From Planctomycetota bacterium (GTDB taxonomy: Bacteria; Planctomycetota; Phycisphaerae; UBA1845): a stretch of 53,683 nt of DNA. Below, piece by piece: positions 37,379 to 46,000 of this stretch (within the stretch, counting starts at the first letter, position 1; every line of letters starts with the position of its first letter). Below the pieces are notes generated by a model. That model saw only the letters and a list, made by a program, of their open reading frames with translations. It was not told the origin of the DNA and did no database searches. The translations under genes were made by a program, and so were the position numbers. The DNA lies in the NCBI GenBank assembly GCA_029558835.1, contig JAKQDH010000020.1:1-53683 (forward strand), given 5' to 3'.

Positions 37379-37642
37379 GAAATGACTCCCTCTCGAAGGT
37401 ACGGTCGCTCAACTCCGTTCCGGACGGGGACCCCTTGGTCTCGTGATGCCGCGTGTGGGTGGGACTCTCGTTGGCGGGACCACAGAGGCAGTGCCGCTCG
37501 GCCAGGCCGGACTATGCACCGGACGGGGAGACACCCGGGGGGCCGCCGGCACGCCAATCAGCCGTGCCTTCTGCCCGACCCCACCGGGTCTGCTCCCGTA
37601 TCCCGTGTCCAGGCATGAGCTGCCAGCCTGCGCGGGGCCGGC
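37379..37642. other. Gap between the C25 protease and PEP-CTERM genes
   Basis: This is 264 bp between two leftward genes. I see no gene or repeat of note. It probably contains the leader of the protease gene. Confidence 0.4.
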
Positions 37643-38338
37643 TCAAGCGGCGCCCCGTCTCCGACGCAGCAGGAACGCGCCGGCCAACGCACCCAGCGCC
37701 AACGTGCTCGGCTCCGGCACCTCCGTCCGGATCGACAGCTTCGGGTAGCCCTGCCCTTCCCAGAAGATGTCCCCGCCGAAAGTCTCGGCGCGCAGCGTCA
37801 GCCCCAGCCAGCGCTGCTCGGCATTGACCAGGTCATTGGCAAACGCCGTCACGTCGAACCTCAGCACGTCCCCGATTTGCGCGTCCGGCGGCACGGCGGC
37901 CGAGTCCAGCAGGTTGCCGTCAGCAATCTGGAAATCGGACTCCTGGGCCAAGCCGTTGCCGATGTAGCCGTCGACTGCCAGGCTTTCCGCCGACTGTCCC
38001 TCGATCCCGAGTCCCCAGACGCCCACGGAGGTGAACTTGACCTCAAAAGTAGCGCTGGTGATAACCTCGCCGGCAGGTACCGTGAAGCCTGAGAGGTCGA
38101 ACTCAACCATCGACCGTCCCTCGCCGAAGGTCCCCAGCGCCACATCCCCAAAGGTGGGGAACAGGAAATCGCCGATGCCGTCGAAGAAGTACTCCCCACT
38201 CCCGTCGTCGGCGTCAATCACCTGGAAGTCCACGGGCGGGTCGGAGATCACGAACAGCGAGTCCGCGATTGCCGCCGGGCCGGCGAGCAGGCCGGTCACC
38301 AGTAAGAGCCAGACCGCGTTGCGAATTACGTACCTCAT
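37643..38338 (-). CDS. PEP-CTERM sorted exported protein
   Basis: This is a 231-residue exported protein. The ATG at 38338 has GAGGAGG at the ideal distance and begins a signal peptide (VIRNAVWLLLVTGLLAGPAAIA); the longer frame from 38398 is rejected. The mature part is a beta-rich domain of about 180 residues (FDLSGFTVPAGEVITSATFEV; VLRFDVTAFANDLV), similar to carbohydrate-binding or DNRLRE-type beta-sandwiches. The C terminus is a full PEP-CTERM signal: VPEPST, a hydrophobic helix ALGALAGAFLL, then RRRR. Such tails are removed by an exosortase, which is not in this window, and the protein then goes to the surface or extracellular matrix. The ligand is unknown. Confidence 0.92.
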   Translation of the reverse strand: MRYVIRNAVWLLLVTGLLAGPAAIADSLFVISDPPVDFQVIDADDGSGEYFFDGIGDFLFPTFGDVALGTFGEGRSMVEFDLSGFTVPAGEVITSATFEVKFTSVGVWGLGIEGQSAESLAVDGYIGNGLAQESDFQIADGNLLDSAAVPPDAQIGDVLRFDVTAFANDLVNAEQRWLGLTLRAETFGGDIFWEGQGYPKLSIRTEVPEPSTLALGALAGAFLLRRRRGAA

Positions 38339-38529
38339 TGCACTCCTCCTCGAACGGGGGCAGGCTGATCGCGTGACACTCGTTACGTGATCGCCCACCC
38401 GACCACGGTTTCTGCCGGACGACTAACCGCGCCCGTGCCCGGAGGCCAGGGTTTCCCGGAGGGTCCCGGGGCAGGACCTCGGCGGGGCGGACCACCCCGG
38501 CGCCGGTGGCGGGCGCCCGCACGGTTGCC

Positions 38530-38559
38530 AGTGTAGCGGATGACCGGTGTGCGTGTCAA
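38530..38559 (-). promoter_or_regulatory. Promoter of the PEP-CTERM gene (TTGACA-18-TACACT)
   Basis: On the minus strand TTGACA (38554-38559, perfect -35) and TACACT (38530-38535) are 18 bp apart. The -10 box lies about 192 bp before the start codon, which predicts a long leader of roughly 180 bases. A similar pair lies at the same distance from the RTX gene. Confidence 0.6.
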
Positions 38560-38606
38560 GGGTGCCCTCAGCCCGCACTCTGTGCGTACCCCTCCCGGAG
38601 GAATTC

Positions 38607-38640
38607 GTCGTAACCCTTTCCGCGGAAACTGTTTATGGCG
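38607..38640. promoter_or_regulatory. Shared 34-bp upstream motif, copy A
   Basis: The plus-strand sequence begins GTCGTAACCCTTT and ends GGAAACTGTTTATGGCG. It matches the motif at 46905-46938 at 23 of 34 positions without a gap, including eight identical bases at the right end. Both copies end about 270 bp before the start of a leftward PEP-CTERM gene. It may be an activator site. Confidence 0.55.
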
Positions 38641-38657
38641 ATACCTTGCCAGGTGAC

Positions 38658-38686
38658 TTGACCTGGGGGCGGATTTGAGGGACAAT
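38658..38686 (+). promoter_or_regulatory. Possible promoter giving a leaderless transcript
   Basis: TTGACC (38658-38663) and GACAAT (38681-38686) are 17 bp apart. The -10 would place the transcription start at or within one or two bases of the ATG at 38693. The same bases include GAGGGA, which could instead serve as ribosome-binding site for a transcript starting further left. Confidence 0.3.
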
Positions 38687-38692
38687 CCGCGC

Positions 38693-39955
38693 ATGGTGAC
38701 GAGAACCAGCCCCAGAACCGCGGGAAAGAGGGCGGGGACGCGCGATGCGTCGGCCGCCGATTCGCTCGACGTGCGGCTGAAACGCGGCGCGAAGGAGCTA
38801 CGCGACGCCCTGCGCGAGGTCATCGCCGACGTGCCCGCTCGCAAAACTCGCCCGCAGGAGTTCGCGCGCGCGCTCAAGATTCACCGCAACATCACGGGGC
38901 GTCTGCTCAAAGCAGTCGAACATCGCGATCCCCTGGCCGCCATCTGCGAGATGCCACGTGCCGAGGGGCTGCGCACCATCCTCAAGGCCGCGAGGTTATG
39001 TGCCCGGAAGGAATCCGTCGAACGCGCCAGCCGCGCCGTCGTGGAGCTGGAGCAACTGCTCGAACACGAGATCGGGGGCTGGGAGGTCCTGCACAGCGTG
39101 GCCAGCGAGTGGCTGCCTGATGCCCGCAAGAGGTTCGAGATGACGCACAAACAAGCGGTGTTCAAGGGCATGGCCAATCTGCGGGGTTGCTGCGCGGACA
39201 CCGAGTTCTGTGCTTTCGTCGGCTATCCGGACGACACGGGAGAGCGCGTGGACGCGGCTCTGATCGCCGGGACGATGGGCCTGCGCCGGCTGCGCCCCAG
39301 CGCGGAGATCTGCTACACGTCACTGGGCGCCGCCGCCGACGACTCGCAACGGATCTCGATCCAGGGCGTGTCTGCCGCCAACGCCGGCGACCACTATCCC
39401 CTCCTGGAGCAGTTCTCTTCCACGCCGCTGCCGGAGTTCCAGGTGGTGAGCTTTGAGGACCGCGACCACTACGTGCTGAAGGGCAACGGCGTGGGCCCCA
39501 GGTCGGCCATTGACCTCGTCACCGCCTGCACGATGTCGGGGCGCCACCCCCGCTACCGGACGGATCCCCCGCGGCGCATCGCCGCCTTCGGCGATCCCAC
39601 GTTGCCGTGCAAGTCGTTGATTCTCGACATGCTGCTGCACGAGGACGTCTGGCCGGACGCGACGCCCGAATTGATCATGTACAACACCACGCGCTACGAG
39701 ATCGCCAACCCGAACTCCCCGACCGACCACGTGTACCGCCTGCACGTCACCGAGACCATCGAGTATCTGGGCAAGGGCGTGGCGCGTTTCGGTGTCGCCG
39801 AGATCGGGCAATATGTCGAGATGATTCGACACGTCTGCGCCAAGCTCGGCTGGGATCCCGAACGGCTCCGGGGCTACCGCTGCCACATCCGCTATCCGAT
39901 CGTGGGGGCGAGCGCCTGCATCGCCTTCGACCCGCCGCCGGCGCCACGGTCCTAG
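38693..39955 (+). CDS. Uncharacterised 420-residue protein, possibly DNA-binding
   Basis: I do not recognise this protein. It has no signal peptide or membrane helix. The N terminus is basic and probably disordered. Residues about 25-90 form a helical segment (RPQEFARALKIHRNITGRLLKAVEHRDPLAAICEM) that could be a helix-turn-helix, although no family match is claimed. Residues about 95-150 are helical and rich in Arg and Glu. The C-terminal 260 residues are mixed alpha/beta with blocks such as LRPSAEICYTSLGAA, HYVLKGNGVGPRSAID and RYRTDPPRRIAAFGDP. The ATG at 38693 has GAGGGA 11 bases upstream; TTG at 38675 is an alternative. It shares a control region with the PEP-CTERM gene, so a role in regulating it is possible but only suggested by position. 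Confidence 0.7.
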   Translation: MVTRTSPRTAGKRAGTRDASAADSLDVRLKRGAKELRDALREVIADVPARKTRPQEFARALKIHRNITGRLLKAVEHRDPLAAICEMPRAEGLRTILKAARLCARKESVERASRAVVELEQLLEHEIGGWEVLHSVASEWLPDARKRFEMTHKQAVFKGMANLRGCCADTEFCAFVGYPDDTGERVDAALIAGTMGLRRLRPSAEICYTSLGAAADDSQRISIQGVSAANAGDHYPLLEQFSSTPLPEFQVVSFEDRDHYVLKGNGVGPRSAIDLVTACTMSGRHPRYRTDPPRRIAAFGDPTLPCKSLILDMLLHEDVWPDATPELIMYNTTRYEIANPNSPTDHVYRLHVTETIEYLGKGVARFGVAEIGQYVEMIRHVCAKLGWDPERLRGYRCHIRYPIVGASACIAFDPPPAPRS

Positions 39956-40077
39956 GGCGACCGCGCGGTGACGACTGCCCCGCCGTCATGATGGGGTTCG
40001 TGCCGCACTCCGCGCCGCCGCCGCCGAGTGTGCGTCGTGCGCACCTCGTCGTCAGCGGCCGCGGGGCGCACATTGCC

Positions 40078-43000
40078 TCACGGGTTCGCGCGCTGCGGCA
40101 CGCGGGTGACGCCCCGCGGGCCGCTCGGCGTGCTGCCGACCGGGGTGCGGCCGATGTCTCTGTCGGTCGCCGGCGCGTTGTCGACCTTCACCGGCGCGGG
40201 CACCGGCAGTCCGGACGCGCAGTCGATACACTCGAAGCCGTCAATCGAGCCGACGATGTTCCAGGATGGATTCGGCGGACCGTCCACCCGGAAAATACGC
40301 CGGGCAAACCGGTTGAGCACGACATCCGGGCACAGCGGCAGCTCGTCGCGCGGGCTGAGGCCCGCGAGCGTCCAGGCGGTCTGCGTGAAGTCCCGCAGTT
40401 GGACGAGCACCGTGCCGCTGGCCGGCGCCACCGTCCACGATGCCTCATAGGCGTCGTACTGATTGGCGAACAGGCTCGAGTTGCGGATGAGGGTCGCCCC
40501 GGGCGTCAGCGCGCCGCTTGCGGTCGCCGGACCGACCTGCAAGTAGTAGTAGACCACCGCCGGGTAATCACCGAGCGTCGGGTCGGCGTTCTGATCGGGC
40601 GTCGAGCGCACGAACCAGTAGGTGACGCTCCACGACGTACCCAGCAGGACCTGGTCCCACGGCGGCGGCGCGGTGGCGAGGTTGAACACCGAGGTCACCG
40701 TGCCGCTGAAGAAGAACATGGAAAGGTCCGTCGGGCAATCAGGCTCCGGGCAGACGCAGCGATAGATGCCGTCCTGCTCGACGAGGTCGCACGGCTGCAC
40801 TTCGCCTCCGCCGATGCACGTGCTGCACTGCGGACCGGTCGCCGGATCGAGAATCACGTAGCACTCGGGGTTGCACTCACACTCGACCACGGCCCACGAA
40901 GGCACGCACGTGTTGCACGGGCAGTCGCCGGCCTCGTCGCAGATTTCGCCCGTGTCAGGGCAGCGCAGGACCTGCTGCACGGCCACCGGCTGGCAGCCGG
41001 GGTCGGCCGGGTCGCAGCCGTTGCCCAGGCAACTCCACCCATCAGGTGCCACGAAGCAGTCCTCGCGGTTGACGAAGTCCCGGCCCTGGTACAGGTCGAT
41101 CCCCATCGAGTTGATGGTGATGCTGTAGGTGGGCGGGGCGGAGACCTGCTCGTAGCCGGCCGGCACGGTCTGCGCGACCGTGTAGCCTCCCACCGCCAGC
41201 CCGGCGATGCGGTAGCGCCCGTCCGCGTCGGTCACGGCCGAGAACGAACCCGCCGTCACCATGACGCCCGCATGGCCCACGTCGCCGACGCCGTCGCCGT
41301 CGAGGTCGATCCGCACAGTGCCGCGGACCTCACCGCGGGCCGGAGCGGAGAGGCTGCAGCCGTCGCAACTGTCCGACTTGGAATCATTACCCCGTCCGCC
41401 GAAGCGCTTGTCGCAGGTCTGGCAGCGGTACAGGCCGTCGTTGCCGCGGTTGCCGAACAGCCAGTCGCAATCGCCGTCACTGCCGCTGCGGACCTGGTCG
41501 TTGCCGCGATTGCCGAAGACGAAGTCGGCGCCGCCATCGCTGCTGAGACAGTCGTCGTCGCGGTTGCCGAACATGAAGTCCTTGGTGCCGCCGCCGGTCA
41601 TGGTGTCGGCGCCGAGATTGCCGAAGAGGAAGTCAGCGCTGCCGCCGCCGCGGATGAGGTCGTTCTCGCGGTTGCCGAAGGCGATGTTGACGCCGTTGCC
41701 GCCGAAGAACTGGTCATCGCCCCGGTTGCCAAAGAGCAGGTTGAGCCCGCCGCCGCCCACGATGACATCCGCGTCGGCGTTGCCAAAGGCAATGTACAGC
41801 CCGCCGCCCGACTGGAGAATGTCACCGTCGCGGTTTCCGAACAGGACGCTGAGGCCGGGGCCCGACCGTAGCCGGTCCTCGCCCTGGTTGCCGAACAGGA
41901 CCGCGAGCCCGGCTCCGGCGGCCACCAGGTCATGGTCGGCGTTGCCGAAGGCGACGTTGAGCCCGTTGGCGCCGGCCACGTCGTCGTTGCCGGCGTTGCC
42001 GAACAGCACGGCCAGGCCGTTGCCACCCCGCACCAGGTCGTCGCCGCGGTTGCCAAACGCCAGGCTCACCCCGTCGCCGCCCCGCACCTCGTCCGTGCCG
42101 GAGTTGCCGAAGAGGATGGCGATGCCGAGCCCGGCCTGCACGAGGTCGTCGCCACGGTTGCCGAAGGCGATGTTCAGCCCCATGCCGCCGTTGATGATGT
42201 CGTCGTCGGCGTTGCCGAAGAGCACGTTGACGCCGTCGCCGGCCGTGATTACGTCGTCGCCGCTGTTGCCGAAGGCGACGTTGAGGCCGGTGCCGGCGGT
42301 GATGTCGTCCGCGCCCTGGTTGCCGAACAGCACGTTGATCCCGTCGCCCGCGGCGATGAGGTCGTCGGCCTTGTTGCCGAAGACGAGGTTGAGCCCGTCC
42401 CCGGCGGAGATGACATCGTCGCACGGTCCGCCGAAGAGCAGGTCGATCTCCAGCGGCGGCACGGTGGGCAGGCCGATGCGGCCCAGGCTGGTGATGTCGT
42501 CCTCGCCGTCGCTGCCGAACATCAGGTTGCCGAACGCGATCACCAGCGGCGTTGGCACGATGAGGATGCCGCCGTGGTCGGCGCGGAGGACGTCGTCGCC
42601 CCCGCTGCCGAAGACGAAGTCGATGCCGTTGTACGCGTCCACCGTGTCATTGCCGGCACCCGCGAAGATCAGGTCGGCGCCGCCGCCCAGATCGCTCACG
42701 CCCAGGCCGTTGAGCAGGTCGTCGAGGTCCTCGTTGACGCCCGTGCACAGGCTGGCGGCGTCGGCGCCGGCAATCACGTCGTCGCCGGGGCCGCCGAACA
42801 GCAGGTTGCCGAACCAGATGACGACCGCTTGCCCGGAGGTGATGGAACCCACCACGATAAGGGAACCACCCGCGCCCTCGAGGGTGTCGTTACCGCCCGC
42901 GCCGAAGATCAGGTCAATGCCGCCGCGCGGATCGCCACTGTCCCAGTTGAGGTAATCGCCGCGGAGCGTGTCATCATCCGGGCCGCCGAACAGCAGGTTG

Positions 43001-46000
43001 CCGAACAAGAGGCAGAAGTCCTGGTCGGGCACCTCGATCTGCCCGCCCGTGCCGCCGTAGATGCCGTCGGCACCCGGTCCGCCGAAGATGACGTCAATGC
43101 CGTCGTCGTCCCCGCTGTCGGGCGGATCGGCGGCATCGCCGTGCAGCGTGTCGTCGCCCGCCTGGCCGAAGATCAGGTCGCCGAGGTCAATGGAGAAGTC
43201 GTCGTCGATCTCGAGCAGGTGGCCCTCGCCGCCCGACGCCGTGTCGTCGCCCTCGCCGCCGAAGATCAGGTCGATGCCGTCGAGGGCGTCGATCTCATCA
43301 TTCTGGTCGCCGCCGAAGAGCACGTTGCCCAGGCGCAGCTCGAAGTCGGGATCATCGGGGTCGCCGAGGCTGAGCAGGCCGCCGCCGTAGCCGTGGATCG
43401 TGTCCTCGCCGTTGCCGCCGAAGATCACGTCGATGTCATCATCGGCCCGGTCTGCCTCCGGGTCGTCGCCGTGCAGCGTGTCATCGCCGTCGCGGCCGAA
43501 GATGAGGTCGCCCAGCGCGAGGCGGAACTCGTTGTTACCGCTGCCGATCGTGAGCAAGGCTCCCCGGCCCGCCGTGACGGTGTCATCGCCGTCGCCGCCG
43601 AAGATCACGTCAATGCCGTCGAGCGTCGTGATCTCGTCGTCCTGGTTGCCACCAAAGATCAGGTTGCCGAGCTGAAGTGCGAAATCGGGGTTGCCGGCGT
43701 CGCCGACACTGAGCAGACCGCCGCCATAGCCATGAATCGTGTCTTCGCCGTTGCCGCCGAAGACCACGTCGATGTCGTCATCGGCGCGGTTGGCGTCCGG
43801 GTCGTCGCTGTCGATCGTGTCATCGTCGTCGCCGCCGAAGATCAGGTCGCCCAGCGCCAAGCGAAACGCGTTGCTGCCGCTGCCGATCGCCAGGGCGGCC
43901 CCCTTGCCGGTTTGGATGGTGTCCGCGCCGGTCCCGCCGAAGATCACGTCGATGCCGTCGGCGGCCAGAACGTCGTCGTCGCCGTCGTGGCCGAAGACGA
44001 GGTTGCCGAACTGGAGGCTGAACGAGCCGACCGTCAGCGTCCCGCCGTGGCTGAGGCGGATGCGGTCGTTGCCGTCTCCACCGAACGCGACATCGATCTC
44101 GGTCAGGGTGTCGTCTTCGCTCTCCCCGCTGACGATGGTGTCGTGGCCGGCGACGCCGAAGAAGATGTCGCCCAGCTCGACTGTAAGCGACCCGCGCGTC
44201 AGCGTCTGGCCGCCGCCACCGAACAGGCAGTCGTCACCCTTGTTGCCGACGAGCAGGTCCACCTTGGCGCCGCCGTGGATTTCGTCCGCGCCGCCGCCGC
44301 CGAAGATCAGGTCGCTGCCGTCGTCGCCGTTGAGGCGGTCGGCCGCGCCCGCCCCCACGATCAGGTCGTTACCGCTGCCGCCATTGATCAGGTCGCTGCC
44401 GGTCGTGCCGATCAACGCGTCGTTGCCGGGCCCGCCGGAGATGGTGTGCGTCGCGCTCACCGAGCAGCCGCCGCGCCCACCGAGCAGGGTGAGGTCATCG
44501 CGCAGCAGCGGTGCCGCCACCGTCATCAGGGCGTCGAGATCGACCAGCATCTGGTCCGCCGCCGTCCGCAGAGCGTCCGCCGCGGCCGCGACGTCGGCGT
44601 CGGCCGCGTTGTGCAGCGTGTCGGCGGCGCCCTGGACCTCAGTCTGTCCCCGCCCGTGCATCAGGTCGCCGCGTGCCTCGAGGTCCGCCTCGACCTGCCC
44701 GACCCACTGCTCCCAATCGGTGTTCAGGGAGTCGGCCGTGGCGCTGAAGCCGTCCGCGGTCGCCACAAGCTGGTCGCCCTCGGTCTCCATCTGGGCTGCC
44801 GCCGACGTCGGGTTTTCGTCATCGCCTATGGCGTCCGCGCTTGCTTCCAGGTTGTCACCATCGGTCTCGAACGCGTCGCCCTCGGCCTCGACCTGATCCA
44901 CGCTGGCCTCGACTCCGTCGGTGATGGCCTCCAGCGCCTCGATACGCCGCTCTACCTCGGCGCAGAACCCGAACAAGCCGCTGGGGTCCTGCAAGTCCTC
45001 GTCGAACTGGCTTTCCACGGGCTCGGGGTCCTCGGCACACAACGCGGCGAACTCGGCGATTGTCGTCACGTGGTTCTCGATGGTCTGCATGAACACGCCC
45101 ACGGCGTCGCCGTTCTGGGTCGAGAGCCCGAGGCTCGCCGCGTGTGCATAGAGCACCTCGGCCCGCGACAGCAGGTCCTCCGCCATCGGCAGCAGCAGCT
45201 CGAACTCGTCTACGTGCACCTCTACGTTTGCCGTAAACGTTTCGGCCTCGGCCGCCAGGTCCATGGCGTCGCCCGCCAGGAAGGTGCCGAGGTAGTTGGC
45301 GATGCGGTCGTGCGCGTCGCGCACGGCGGCCGCGGACGGCTGGACCAGTTCGCTCTCGATGTCACGCACGTACTGCGCCGTCGGGATTACCAGGTCGCTG
45401 CCGGCGCTGGCGAGCACCGTGCCGGTGTTGCTGATCAGGCACGGGACCGTGCCGCACCCCGACGGGGCGTCGTCGAGCAGGTCCAGCGTCCGGTCGATGA
45501 GGTCGCGGGCCTGCTGAAGCGTGTCGATCATTGCGAGGGCGTTGCTGAGCGGGACGGCACTGAGGTCAATGCCGCCCAGGACGATGTCCTCACCGTCCCC
45601 GCCGTCGATCTCGATGACCCAGCCTGCGGACACCACCCCGTGCGAATCATCGAACACCACCAGGTCGTCCCCGTCGTCGGCGCTCACGCGGATCGTGCCG
45701 AACAGCGTCGCGCTGGAGTCGAAACTGCACCCAGGCGTCACGGCCGTGGCGGGATTGAAGACCTCGATCACCAGCGGGTCACCGGGGCTGCGCGCGACGC
45801 GCAGGCTGTCCGGCCCCGTCGTACCCTGGATTTCAAGCACGCTGCCGACCACGTCGGCCGTCAACGTACCGCACGGCGTCGCCGCCCACACCGCGGGGGG
45901 CAGAACCAGCGCGACTCCCAGTGCGGCCAGGGTACCCAAGCCCGGATGCCGGCGCGCGACCGCACGTGGCCGATCGGCACCGCAACCGTGCGGGACCGGC

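Larger units (their letters stand above)
38339..38692. promoter_or_regulatory. Divergent control region of the PEP-CTERM gene and the 420-residue protein gene
   Basis: This gap holds a sigma-70-like promoter for the leftward gene (38530-38559), a 34-bp motif shared with the RTX gene's upstream region (38607-38640) and a possible rightward promoter (38658-38686). All are listed separately. No gene is seen. Confidence 0.55.

Noticed and set aside
32957..41871. Long plus-strand frames opposite the C25 protease and at the RTX gene's end
   Set aside because: They have no domain or signal features and lie across well-supported genes on the other strand.
41382..42410. Regular 54-bp repeats that could be mistaken for CRISPR
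   Set aside because: The units are coding and keep one frame. There are no unique spacers and no cas genes.
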